DNA from: Holzapfeliella floricola DSM 23037 = JCM 16512 | GTDB taxonomy: Bacteria > Bacillota > Bacilli > Lactobacillales > Lactobacillaceae | Length of the DNA: 64,000 bases | Direction of reading: 5' to 3' | Assembly (NCBI RefSeq): GCF_001436605.1 | Contig: NZ_AYZL01000006.1 | Span: 1-64,000 of the forward strand | Shown: piece after piece, positions 1-9,600 of the stretch | Layout: every line of letters begins with the position of its first letter | Numbering within the stretch: the stretch's first letter is position 1 | Translations under genes and position numbers: made by a program | The notes under the pieces: generated by a model | Told to the model about the DNA's origin: nothing | Databases searched by the model: none | The model's input: the letters and a program-made list of their open reading frames with translations, nothing else

Positions 1-264
1 CATGCCGATTTTTTCACGGACTTTATTAATATCAGTTTCTTTACTATTCAAGTCATGTCCATCAATATTGATATTGCCATCTGTCGGTTCTTCTAAATGG
101 TTTAGCATTCTCAAAAAGGTACTCTTCCCTGATCCAGAAGGCCCAATGATAACAACAACTTGATTACGTTTAACATCTAAATCAACGCCTTTAATGACAT
201 GATTATCACCGTAACTTTTTTGCAAGTCACGAACTTTAATAATATTTTCCGTTTGTTTAGTCAT
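1..264 (-). CDS. Amino-acid ABC transporter ATP-binding protein (partial)
   Basis: This is the N-terminal 88 residues of an ATPase that runs off the window start. Translation of the minus strand from ATG 262-264 begins MTKQTENIIKVRDLQKSYG and contains a Walker A motif GPSGSGKST near residue 40. The sequence resembles the GlnQ class of polar amino-acid importers. Its ATG overlaps the TAA of the preceding gene by one base (TAATG), so the two are translationally coupled. It should energise the fused permease/binding protein upstream. The signature and Walker B motifs lie outside the window, so the substrate class is inferred from the partner gene. Confidence 0.93.
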   Translation of the reverse strand, partial: MTKQTENIIKVRDLQKSYGDNHVIKGVDLDVKRNQVVVIIGPSGSGKSTFLRMLNHLEEPTDGNINIDGHDLNSKETDINKVREKIGM

Positions 265-1721
265 TATTTACTCAACCTTCTTTCTACATATTGAGAAGCC
301 CATGTTAATAACGTAATAATCACTAAGTAAATTAGTGCAATAATTGCCCAAACTTTGAATCCTTCAAGGTTTCTAGCAATAATAATCTTACCTGTTTGAG
401 TCAGTTCAACTAGTCCGATAATTGATAAGATTGAGGTATCTTTCAATGTGATAATAAATTGGTTAATAAATGATGGAATAATTAATTTAATTCCTTGTGG
501 TAGAACAACTCGTCTCATGGCTTTACTAAATGGTAACCCAAGTGAACGCGCAGCTTCCATTTGTCCATTATCAACAGACTTAATCCCACCTGCAATAAAG
601 GCTGCGGTATAAGCCCCCTCATTGAACATTAAGGTAATAATTCCGGCCACAACAGCTGGAATTCTAACACCCGTTAAACTTGGAATACCTGTATAAATAA
701 ACAATGCTAATACTAACAGTGGTAATCCACGGAAAATGTAAATTACAGTAGTTGAAATGCCATTCAATATTTTACTTGGAACAACACCCATTAATCCGAA
801 AATGACACCAAAAATTGTGGCAAAGAAAATCGCCATCACGGTTAGGATTAGTGTTTGTTTTAGTCCTTCCATCAAAGAAGAACCATTAACTTTTAGTAGA
901 CCACTCCAGCTACTTTCGTCACTCTTTTGTTGGCGTTGATTATTCATGGCTTCTTCTCCAACATACCGAGCAATAATTTTATCATATGTACCATTTTGTT
1001 TTAGTTTTTCAAGACCTTGATTAAAAGCATTTAATAGGTCTTGATTTTGGCCTTTTTTAACTGAGAATCCATAAGGATCGTTAGATAATGTATCGGATGC
1101 AATTTGAAGTGCTGTTCCTTGGTTGATTGCGTAAGAAACAACTGACATATCTTCAAAAACACCTGCTGAGTTGCCAGTGATTACATCTTGATACATTGAG
1201 TTACTATCGTCAAAATTAACGATTTGATAACCGTATTTATCTGCATTCTCAGTGGCATATTTAGCACCAGATGTCCCAGTCTTAACAGCAACACGCTTGC
1301 CTTTAACATCTTCAATTGACTTAACATCGCTACCTTTAGCAGAAGCAAAAATAATACCACTGTGGTAATAAGGTGTACTAAAATCCATCTTGTTTTTACG
1401 TTCATTAGTGATTGTTGTTCCAGCAATCATACCGTCAACTTGACCAGTATCAAGAGCTTGAACAGCCGCGCTAAACCCAAGTGGTAATATTTTGACTTCA
1501 AATCCTTCTTCTTCGGCAATAGCTTTCATCAAGTCAATATCAATTCCCACGTATTGACCATTTGTACTGTTTGAAAATTCAAACGGCGGAAAAGTAACGT
1601 CTGTACCAATTTGGTAAACTTTCTTTTCTGTCGCATTTACTGATGTTTGCTGTGGCGTTACAAGTGCAATTGATATTACTGATACAATCGCTGCAAGTAT
1701 TGCTACGATGCTTTTTTTCAT
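264..1721 (-). CDS. Fused substrate-binding/permease protein of an amino-acid ABC importer
   Basis: A membrane-anchored importer subunit in which the periplasmic-type binding domain and the permease are one chain. After a signal-like hydrophobic N-terminus, residues about 35-265 form an SBP_bac_3 domain (opening YQIGTDVTFPPFEF), and residues about 285-485 a HisM/GlnP permease domain with the EAA-type loop (EAARSLGLPFSKAM). Such fusions are usual in Lactobacillales importers of glutamine or other polar amino acids. An upstream ATG at 1743-1745 exists, but the GAGAGG ribosome site lies between it and ATG 1719-1721, so the latter (MKKSIVAIL) was chosen, giving 485 residues. It is coupled to the ATPase gene by a TAATG overlap. 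Confidence 0.93.
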   Translation of the reverse strand: MKKSIVAILAAIVSVISIALVTPQQTSVNATEKKVYQIGTDVTFPPFEFSNSTNGQYVGIDIDLMKAIAEEEGFEVKILPLGFSAAVQALDTGQVDGMIAGTTITNERKNKMDFSTPYYHSGIIFASAKGSDVKSIEDVKGKRVAVKTGTSGAKYATENADKYGYQIVNFDDSNSMYQDVITGNSAGVFEDMSVVSYAINQGTALQIASDTLSNDPYGFSVKKGQNQDLLNAFNQGLEKLKQNGTYDKIIARYVGEEAMNNQRQQKSDESSWSGLLKVNGSSLMEGLKQTLILTVMAIFFATIFGVIFGLMGVVPSKILNGISTTVIYIFRGLPLLVLALFIYTGIPSLTGVRIPAVVAGIITLMFNEGAYTAAFIAGGIKSVDNGQMEAARSLGLPFSKAMRRVVLPQGIKLIIPSFINQFIITLKDTSILSIIGLVELTQTGKIIIARNLEGFKVWAIIALIYLVIITLLTWASQYVERRLSK

Positions 1722-1910
1722 AAAAATCCCTCTCACCTTTTCCATTATATTTCCTAATATACCATAAAAAAGTCATCTTATGTTAATCAAATAACAGATA
1801 GACCAATTTCGTCACTATAAAAAATGCTAATCAATTATTCCTCATTAAATGTTATAACAAACCTTTTCTAAAAAAAATCATTTATGTCAGAAAAGCTAAC
1901 ATGATCAACT

Positions 1911-1950
1911 AAAAAAAAGCAAAACCCAATCAATTTAGGTTTTGCTTTTT
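1911..1950 (-). terminator. Intrinsic terminator of the amidase gene
   Basis: An 8-bp stem (GCAAAACC 1919-1926 with GGTTTTGC 1938-1945) is flanked by A and T runs on both sides. On the minus strand it ends the transcript of the amidase gene that stops at 1958. Confidence 0.85.
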
Positions 1951-1957
1951 GAAGTAA

Positions 1958-4921
1958 TTAGTTAGCTAAGTTAGCGTATTGTGCATCAATCCATTGATCA
2001 GTACCGACACAGTACCAAACACGACCGTCAGCTGTGGTTTGTTTAGCAAAGATTTGCCATTGTGAATCGTGTGGCAAGTAACGGCCATCAATTGTTGAAG
2101 AAGCTGGTTTGTCCCAGATTGCAATTGAAGCATTTGGATAATTAATTGTTACAGTACCACTAATTGGTGTCACATTTTGTTGTGATGAATTAGTATTAGC
2201 ATTCAAATTCACACCTTGTGAATTTATCCAAGCTAGTGGTGTTTGACCATCTGATACTAGGTAGTAAGTTTGGTTATTGTAAGTTGCTTTTTTGACAACA
2301 GCATTCACATTTTGCAGATTTTGACTTAAACCACCTTCAACCATACCTTCAGCCATTAAGTAGTAAATCTTGTAGTTAGACTTAACTGTTGCTGATTGGT
2401 TAACATCGCTCATGGTATATTGACTAGCCATTGGTGTTGAATTGTTAGTATTTGTGCTAAAAGATACGGCTGCTTCAGGAACCCATGCAAGTGGTGATTG
2501 TCCATCTGATACCAAGTAATAAGTTTGGTTGTTGTAGTTTACTTTTGCAGTCACTTCTTTAGCCACATTTGCAAAAGATGAAGTACTTCCAGCATCAACA
2601 AAACTATCCATCAAATAATAAGCATTTTGATTGCCTTTTAGTGTGATGTTTTGCGGTGTAATTTGAGAAACTGTAGGTTTTTGAGGTTTTGGTTGGTTGG
2701 CTGTCGTGTTGAAATTAACGCCTGACTCAGCAACCCATGCAAGTGGTGATTGTCCATCTGACACTAAATAGTATGTTGTTGAGTCAATTTGCGCTTTTTT
2801 GACAACACTTTTAGCTGACGTAATAGATTGTGTTAGCATCCCTGAATCCACTAATCCTGAATCCATCATGTAGTAAGTTTTGTAATTACTATTCAATGAA
2901 GCAGCTTGGTTAACATCTGAGTATACTGGTTTAGTATTTTGAGGTTGTTGTGGGGTTGGGTTAGCTTTTTGAGAAACAGCATCTGCTGGCACCCAAACAA
3001 CTGGTGATCCTGCACTATCAGCTAGTAGATAATAAGTCTTGTTAGCATACGTTGCTTTTTGAATGACTTGAGTTACACTGAATTCTTGGCTCTTTTGACC
3101 AGAATCACTAAAGCCATTACTTCCTAAGTAATAAGCTGGTTGATTAGCTCCAACTTGAATATTAGTCATGCTGTAATTGCTGATTGCCGGTTTTGCTGGT
3201 TCTGGTGCAGGTGTATTACCTTGTAACGTCACACCACTTTCACTAATCCAAGCTATTGGTGTTGAACCATTACCTACTAGGTAATAAGTTTGACCTTCTA
3301 ATGTGGCTTTTTGTAATACACGGTTGATCCCTGTTAATTGACTTGAATTACCCGCATTAGAAAAGCCATTACCTGTTAAGTAGTAAGTATTGTAACCACC
3401 TTTAATTGACGCATTGCTTGTAAAGTCAGCTACAACTGGCTTCGGTTTTGCTTTAAGAGACACACCTTTACTATTAATCCAAGCTAGTGGGCTGCCTTGA
3501 CTATTAGATAGCAAGTAATAAGTTTGGCCGTTATAAGTTGCTTGTTGTGTGATTTGTGAAATATCACTTAATGAATTTGAGTATCCTGCATCACCAAAGC
3601 CTGTTCCTGTTAGATAGTAAACAGGTTGATTACCATTAACCGTTACTGGACTATTAAAGTTTGAAACTTCAGGTTTCACAATTGAAACGTTATTTGCATT
3701 TACCCAGCCATAGTTTTGGCCATTTAGAGTTGCCAAGTAGTAAGTCTTACCTGATTTTGTAATAGCTTTAGTTGTCAACGTTAAAGTCGCTTGACTAGTT
3801 GCTGAGTTACTTGATTTGTAACCTTCGTCTGTGTATTGGTAGATTGGTTGACCCGCATTAATTGTAGCCAATGAGCTAGTGCTGCTTTGAGAAGTAATTG
3901 GATCTTGATTCTTAATATATTCAACTAAGTCGGCGTCTTTAATCCATGAAAAAGGAACATTGCTACTGTTTTTTAGTAAAGAGTAAGTTTCACCGTTGTA
4001 TGTTGCTTTGGTATTAGTTGAATAAATTTGACCATTAGCTAAACTTGAAGCTGATGACGATTGATTAAATTTATTATCTGAACCTAAGGTGTATAAGTAG
4101 CCTGATGTTCCTGATTTAACTGTATATTGTTTTTCAGTCGCACCATATTGTGACACTGTATTAGAAGGGGTTGGGGTTGGGGTTGGGGTTGGGGTTGGTG
4201 ATTGTGATGATGTATTACCCCCTAGAGCTTGATATTTTTGGTTAACTAGGTCAATAAATTGATCCATGCTATAACCATAGCTGTTAAAGTAAGCTACAGG
4301 GTCAGTGTGGTTTGTTCCTCCTAAGAATTTAGAAACAGCATTATGTGACCAAACTGTTCCAGCACCGTCATATTCAGCGCTATCTACAGGCAAGTTGTAA
4401 GTCTTAAGTAAGCTTGCTACATAGTAAGCATCATTATTGACAGAACGTGCAAATCCGTCAAATGTCTTTTCACGAACCAATTCAACTTGAATATATCGTT
4501 TATTAGCAACTGGGCCAGCTCCCCAAACGCTACGACTTGGATTGTGGATTTGAATAACTTGGGACTTATCTACAAAAGCATGAACATAAGCACCAATATC
4601 GTCCCAGTTATTCTTCATGTACGTTACTTCATTATAAATTGTTGAAGTTGGGTTAGCAGTTTCGTGAATGACAACCCCTTCTGGACGACCATAACGATAC
4701 GTGCCATCAGAAGTAAAGGTAGAAGCAGAAATATTGACTGCTGGGTTGGCAAATCCTTTAGTTTTAATATAGTCATTCACTTGAGACGTTGCAGCTTGCA
4801 CAACGTGTGATTGATTATCAGATTGTTGATTAGTTGAATTATTTTGAATAGCTAAAGTCAAAGTCAGTGCTAAAGATGACGCACTCACTAATTTAAGCAT
4901 TTTTTTGTTAGTTGATTTCAT
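1958..4921 (-). CDS. Secreted N-acetylmuramoyl-L-alanine amidase with GW-like repeats and SLAP-like C-terminus
   Basis: A 987-residue secreted autolysin. A signal peptide ends near VVQAA (about residue 44). Residues about 75-235 form an Amidase_2 domain similar to the staphylococcal Atl amidase: GVVIHETAN supplies a zinc His, and TVWSHNAVSKFLGG and HTDP follow. A Pro-Thr linker (about 243-255) leads to eight modules of roughly 75 residues of the GW/SH3b type, each with a YYL...AW pattern. Only one keeps the GW dipeptide; the others have AW, SW or VW. The last 60 residues (VTINYPNASIAIWD ... GTDQWIDAQYANL) are SLAP-like, as in two neighbouring proteins. It should cleave peptidoglycan stem peptides at the cell surface. 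The ribosome site GGAGGA precedes the ATG. Confidence 0.92.
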   Translation of the reverse strand: MKSTNKKMLKLVSASSLALTLTLAIQNNSTNQQSDNQSHVVQAATSQVNDYIKTKGFANPAVNISASTFTSDGTYRYGRPEGVVIHETANPTSTIYNEVTYMKNNWDDIGAYVHAFVDKSQVIQIHNPSRSVWGAGPVANKRYIQVELVREKTFDGFARSVNNDAYYVASLLKTYNLPVDSAEYDGAGTVWSHNAVSKFLGGTNHTDPVAYFNSYGYSMDQFIDLVNQKYQALGGNTSSQSPTPTPTPTPTPSNTVSQYGATEKQYTVKSGTSGYLYTLGSDNKFNQSSSASSLANGQIYSTNTKATYNGETYSLLKNSSNVPFSWIKDADLVEYIKNQDPITSQSSTSSLATINAGQPIYQYTDEGYKSSNSATSQATLTLTTKAITKSGKTYYLATLNGQNYGWVNANNVSIVKPEVSNFNSPVTVNGNQPVYYLTGTGFGDAGYSNSLSDISQITQQATYNGQTYYLLSNSQGSPLAWINSKGVSLKAKPKPVVADFTSNASIKGGYNTYYLTGNGFSNAGNSSQLTGINRVLQKATLEGQTYYLVGNGSTPIAWISESGVTLQGNTPAPEPAKPAISNYSMTNIQVGANQPAYYLGSNGFSDSGQKSQEFSVTQVIQKATYANKTYYLLADSAGSPVVWVPADAVSQKANPTPQQPQNTKPVYSDVNQAASLNSNYKTYYMMDSGLVDSGMLTQSITSAKSVVKKAQIDSTTYYLVSDGQSPLAWVAESGVNFNTTANQPKPQKPTVSQITPQNITLKGNQNAYYLMDSFVDAGSTSSFANVAKEVTAKVNYNNQTYYLVSDGQSPLAWVPEAAVSFSTNTNNSTPMASQYTMSDVNQSATVKSNYKIYYLMAEGMVEGGLSQNLQNVNAVVKKATYNNQTYYLVSDGQTPLAWINSQGVNLNANTNSSQQNVTPISGTVTINYPNASIAIWDKPASSTIDGRYLPHDSQWQIFAKQTTADGRVWYCVGTDQWIDAQYANLAN
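4167..4194 (+). repeat. Five GGGG tracts separated by TT (telomere-like hexamer repeat)
   Basis: On the plus strand, GGGG occurs at 4167-4170, 4173-4176, 4179-4182, 4185-4188 and 4191-4194, each separated by TT. The hexamer encodes the Pro-Thr linker of the amidase on the other strand, so repeat gain or loss keeps frame. The G-rich strand is the template strand of that gene and fits an intramolecular G-quadruplex. Confidence 0.9.
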
Positions 4922-5042
4922 TTAAAGATGTTTCCTCCATCATGAGCTGTTTACAAATTAGTCTCGATATTAATAAATTAACATTTAACCCGCCGATACT
5001 CAATACAGTTGGGGGGTTTGTAATACAATTGAAAACTAACAG

Positions 5043-5516
5043 CTAATTATTCGTTAGTTGTCGTCTTAATTCTTGCTTCAATCGTTGTAAATGTTTGGTT
5101 GAAATATTTTCTTTCTTAGCTAAATCCACCATTGTATATCCCGAATCAAAAATTGCAATAAGTCGTTTTTTATCTTGGATTGAAAAAGATAATTGATTAA
5201 TTATTTCACTAATATCAAACGAGTTGTTATCTTGAAATAGTTCCCACTGTTCGTCTGTTGTGATAACCTCAACACTTTGCCTCATTTGCTTTCTCAGTTG
5301 ATCCAGTGCTTGCCATTTGATTTTTTGAAAAGCGAGCTGATTAATCTTAGTCATCTCTTCTTGCGGTGCATATTTGTGGTAAACGTTAGCGTAATTAATG
5401 ATGCCGTCTTGTACAAAATCTTGATAATCCATTCTGTAGTGATAAATTCCGGCAGCTTTAATCGCCCCGTGTATCACGCGACTATTAATTAATGCTTGGT
5501 TAAATGCCTGTTCCAT
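5043..5516 (-). CDS. comX: ComX/SigH-like alternative sigma factor
   Basis: A 157-residue protein with the layout of competence sigma factors of lactic acid bacteria. Residues about 28-48 (MDYQDFVQDGIINYANVY) match sigma region 2, followed by FQKIKWQALDQLRKQ, the region 2.3/2.4 helix. The C-terminal TMVDLAKKENISTKHLQRLK resembles the region 4 helix-turn-helix. It would direct RNA polymerase to late competence genes, none of which lie in this window. An upstream ATG (5544-5546) has no ribosome site; GAGGTC at 5521-5526 supports ATG 5514-5516. A possible ComK-like gene lies directly upstream on the same strand. The family call is strong; competence as the role is inferred. Confidence 0.72.
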   Translation of the reverse strand: MEQAFNQALINSRVIHGAIKAAGIYHYRMDYQDFVQDGIINYANVYHKYAPQEEMTKINQLAFQKIKWQALDQLRKQMRQSVEVITTDEQWELFQDNNSFDISEIINQLSFSIQDKKRLIAIFDSGYTMVDLAKKENISTKHLQRLKQELRRQLTNN

Positions 5517-5702
5517 ATTGTGACCTCTTCGTCTAAAAGTTGCCACAAGCGCTTGTGGTAGTCTTAGAATATAAGAATCACACTGGTACTTCCTCCGCTT
5601 GTCTAACCAAGCTAACCCCGCAAGGCATCAACATTAGGCTAATCATTCAATACCTGGGTTCTTCAGCCATCAACCCTTTTCACTACTACCCAGCGGGCAA
5701 AA
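5517..5702 (-). promoter_or_regulatory. Structured GC-richer leader upstream of the ComX-like gene
   Basis: This intergenic stretch is richer in G and C than its surroundings and holds several inverted repeats. CTGGGT 5654-5659 pairs with ACCCAG 5688-5693. GCTTG 5597-5601 pairs with CAAGC 5608-5612. A perfect 16-nt palindrome CCACAAGCGCTTGTGG lies at 5543-5558, about 16 bases before the ribosome site of the sigma-factor gene. No conserved SRP, RNase P or riboswitch core was recognised. It may be a structured 5' leader or a small RNA. Confidence 0.4.
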
Positions 5703-6524
5703 TTACCACAAATAAAGTTTTGACTTCAGCCGATAATCAATTAACTGTAACCATTCACGCTCTTCAATAATTAGGTCATATTCTTTTTTGAGTAGTTGAT
5801 AAGCGATTTTAAGTGCCTCCTCTTTCATAAGGGTACAAAAAAAGACTGTTTTTTCCGTACTTCTTGGAAATAACAGTCGATAATGACGCAAAATATAGTC
5901 ATCGTTAAAGGCTAAGGAGCGTTTAACGAAGTTGTCTTTTGGTGCAAATAATAACCCACGCTCATCCAAAAACAGTCGCAGAATCTGATGGGCAAACGCT
6001 GACATGGAAACCGATTCATTCACGAATTTATGAACCACAGCAAATAAACCCTGGAAGCGAAAGTCTAGCCCAACAAGTGACTTAAATAAGATCAAACGCT
6101 GATTATCACTCATATCTAAAATATGGTGTAACCCGACCCAATCCGTCACTTGCTTAGCATATCCCTTCAATGAAAAAAACGTATAAGTGCCACAACAAAA
6201 TGTATGTAAGTGTGACGCTTTAAAGTAGCGCCTTAAATAACGGTCATGTAAGAAGTTCAAAGTGCCTGACTTTACAAAATCATTCATTAATTGTCTAGTT
6301 GATGCTTTAACCCCGATAACCCCATGATCCAAATCAAAAATAATTGTTTTCACTCCTGAAAATATAGGCGCATCAAAGAATGAGTACATGGCTATCACTT
6401 TTTCTGATAACACATGACTATCTTTAAACTCAATTTGTTGTTTTGCTTCCTCCGTTTGCAAAAACTCGTGTGAGATGATTTTTCCTTTAAAAAATTCTAA
6501 TGCTGGATGCGACTTAATTCTCAT
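5703..6524 (-). CDS. Possible ComK-like competence regulator
   Basis: A 273-residue soluble protein preceded by GGAG. The segment from about residue 55 to 140 resembles the layout of ComK proteins: a short beta stretch (TIIFDLDHGVIGVKAS), an S-x-x-L helix (STRQLMNDFV), then FFSLKGYAKQ and a closing TDWVGLHHI, the place where ComK has an FPT...W..H segment. The protein is longer than Bacillus ComK (about 190 residues), with an extra C-terminal region. It lies immediately upstream of the ComX-like gene on the same strand, which supports a regulatory role. The match is from recalled family pattern only; otherwise the protein would be called unknown. Confidence 0.4.
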   Translation of the reverse strand: MRIKSHPALEFFKGKIISHEFLQTEEAKQQIEFKDSHVLSEKVIAMYSFFDAPIFSGVKTIIFDLDHGVIGVKASTRQLMNDFVKSGTLNFLHDRYLRRYFKASHLHTFCCGTYTFFSLKGYAKQVTDWVGLHHILDMSDNQRLILFKSLVGLDFRFQGLFAVVHKFVNESVSMSAFAHQILRLFLDERGLLFAPKDNFVKRSLAFNDDYILRHYRLLFPRSTEKTVFFCTLMKEEALKIAYQLLKKEYDLIIEEREWLQLIDYRLKSKLYLW

Positions 6525-6593
6525 TATACTCTCCTTATATTATAATAACTTAAGATTAGCATAATATACAGTTAATGCGTACTATTATTTTTA

Positions 6594-6635
6594 AACAAAC
6601 AAAAAACCTCTCTTGTGAGAGGTTTTTTTGTTTGT
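6594..6635 (-). terminator. Intrinsic terminator of the glucosaminidase gene
   Basis: Stem ACCTCTC/GAGAGGT with a 4-nt loop, extended by A and T runs on both sides, directly after the stop codon of the minus-strand glucosaminidase gene. Confidence 0.88.
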
Positions 6636-9600
6636 TTAGTTATATCTATTGTAGTTACTTAATTGTACGTATTGACCGTCAATCCATTGATTTAATCCAA
6701 CTTGATAGTAAGTCTTACCATCTGAATGTGCTTCACCTAAGATGCGCCATTCTGTCCCATGCTTTAAGAAATTATCAGTTGGTTTTTGGTCTTGATCCCA
6801 CACACGAATACTGTAACCAGGAATGTAGTTAATCTTTGCGACACCTGCTACAGAGATTGGGTTAGTAAAACGACCAGTTTGGAATTTAAGTGTTGTTGTC
6901 CAAAAATCATCACCACCGCCATTTTTTGAAACGTGGTAATAAGTTGTTTGACCAACTTTTGCACTTTCAGTTAGGAGGTATGAATCATTAGCAGAGCTGC
7001 CATTACCTTGAATTGGTTCAAACCTATTGTTACGTAGTTGGAACATTGGATTGCTTTGTTGAACCCAAACAGGTTGGCCATCTTCCTTAGTAATTTGCAC
7101 ACTACTTTGGTTTGAATTACCGCCAAAATATAAACCTGCTTCGTCAATCCAAGCAAGTCCTGTATGACCATCTTTTGATACTAAGTAGTAGTTCTTACCG
7201 TTTTGAGTGGCTTGTTTGATTACTTGAACAGAACCTGTAAAACTATCACTCTTGCCTGCACTAGTTAGTGCTAGTGAGCTGTTATTGCCTGTTAGGTAGA
7301 AGGCATTGCCACCATTCACAACAGTTGCTGTTTTGGATACATTAGTTAATGAAATATTAGCAGTTGTGTTGTTTGATGTTGGTGGTGTTGTTTGGTTGTC
7401 GCTCACTGCTTCACTTGATACCCAAGCAAATGGGGTTTGGCCATCTGTTGAAAGTAGTGAATAATTCTTATTACCTTGAGTTGCAGTTTGCATTACTTTG
7501 AATTGTGAGTCCTTAATATCTGATGTGTTACCAAAACGTGAAAAACCACTTGATAGTAAGTAGTAAGTGTTGTAATCAGGTGCAACTTTAACTGATTTAG
7601 GTGTGATAGCTTGAGTTGTGACTTTAGCGTTATCAGTTGTATTTGATGTTGTGCTGTCTGATTTAATGTCTGAAGTTTGTACCCATGCAAATGGTGTCTT
7701 ACCATCTTGTGATAATAAGCTGTATTGAGTTGATCCCTTTGTGGCTGTCTTAATCACAGTCATTGATGATGGTGATTTTTCACCAGCTTCAACAAAGCCA
7801 TTTGGCATTAAGTAGTAAGTCTTGGCACTAGCGTTAACTGTCACCTTGTGACCTGAAGCATCTTGAGTTGTGATTTTGTTATCTGTCGGTTGTTGTGTAT
7901 TTGCATTAGTAGCTTTGACATCTGAACTTTGTACCCAAGCAACTGGTGTCTTGCCATCAGTTGCTAGTAAGCTGTAGCTGATACCGTCTTTGCTTGCGTT
8001 TTTGATTACTGTCATTGATGCTGATAATTTTTCGCCTGCATTCACAAAGCCATTGTTCATTAAGTAATAATTCTTAGCACCTGTATTAACAGACACTTTT
8101 TGTGGCGTTACATCTTGTGTAGTTAGTGAGTTACTTTGATTACTTGTATGAATATCAAGTTCTATTTGACCAATCCAGCCTAATTCTTTTTGGCCATCGG
8201 TTGCTAAGAAGAAAATACTGTGATCTTTAACTGCTTGCTTAGTAATTGTAACAGTCTTATTACTCAAAGAACTTGTATTGATTGAAGGACTAAATAAGTT
8301 ATCTTTTAAGGCCATCATGTCGAAGTTATCTTTGATTGTGACAGTTCTAGGTGTTAAGTCAGTAATTTTAACTGGTTGTTTGTTGTAGAAATCTTCAACT
8401 ACTTTATAGCCATCAATAACACCTGATTGATCAATCCAACCCAATTCTTTTTGACCATCTGATAATAAGTAGTAAGTACGATTACCTTGTGTAGCTTTTT
8501 GGATTGCTTTGACATTCTTTTCACTAAAATTATTGGTATTGCTTGATAAGCTAAATGTATTGCCATTTAAACTATACATATTGTAGTTATCTTGCATACG
8601 CATATCTTTAGCTTCAATTGTTGTCTTATTCACAGGGTTTTCGGGTGCTTGACTCACTTGGTCTTTATCTAAAGTTAAGTCAGAAGCTTTAATCCAAACA
8701 CCATTTGTACTTGATAGATAGTAAACTGCGCCCTGTGTCGTTGTTGCTTTAGTTGTTAGTTGAATATGTTGACTTGTCAACTGTTTACTTGCACTGAATG
8801 TATTATCTGAACCCAATTGATAGCCTGAAACATTGCTATTCAACTGTGCACCTTTACTGAATGGTGCAAAGCTTTGGGCTTTGTCAGTTGTAGGTTGTGT
8901 ATTTTGATTACTATTCGTTGGCCCTTGGCTGATGTTTGAAGTCACATCTTTGTCACTGACCCATAGATTATTCGTTAGACGGTAGTAGACACTGTTGTCT
9001 GGTAAAACAACCTTTTGGTTGATTGAGAAAACTTGACCTGCTGTTGCAGTATTAGACTTCGTCTTTACGCCTGTGTAAGTGTTGTATAAGTTAGCTGTTG
9101 TCTTAGTTTGGACTTGCCCTGTTACCGCAGTCACTTGTGGATCAAAACGCGTTAAGTTATAAGTTTCAATCACACGATTTAAGTTTGTATTATAAGTAGG
9201 AGAAGTTGCATAACGACCTGTTAGCCACTTAGTTGAATCTTGGTAACTTGTTGTGTTTTCAATCCATGTACCATTATAGAAATTAGAGTTAGTTGTTAAC
9301 CCATTACGAAGCTTATCTCCATTATCACCAAATGATGCGCCAAAGTCAGGGTATTTACGGAATGGTGCTTGAATTTGGATATATTTACCTGCATTGTAAT
9401 CCCATTCACTTGTTGGCATCATAACAGATTGACCTTGATAGGCGCCTTTAATCCCAAACAGGTTATAATTAGGTGCTTGTCCAAGGGCTGATGTTCCCCA
9501 TGCACTTTCAAGAATTGATTGTGCCATCATAACAGATGGATAAACACCATAATTCATTGCTTGTGCTTGAGCATAAGGTGCGATTCTTTCGATAAATTGA

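Noticed and set aside
757-1426. Short open frames inside the fused importer gene
   Set aside because: They are shadows in other frames of a clearly coding region and have no ribosome sites of their own.
5543-5558. The palindrome CCACAAGCGCTTGTGG as an intrinsic terminator of the ComK-like gene
   Set aside because: No T run follows the stem on the minus strand closely enough, and it lies only 16 bases before a ribosome site.
5540-5770. A 76-codon open frame on the plus strand across the ComX leader
   Set aside because: It has no good ribosome site, overlaps the end of the ComK-like gene and reads through the inverted repeats. The composition is better explained by RNA structure.
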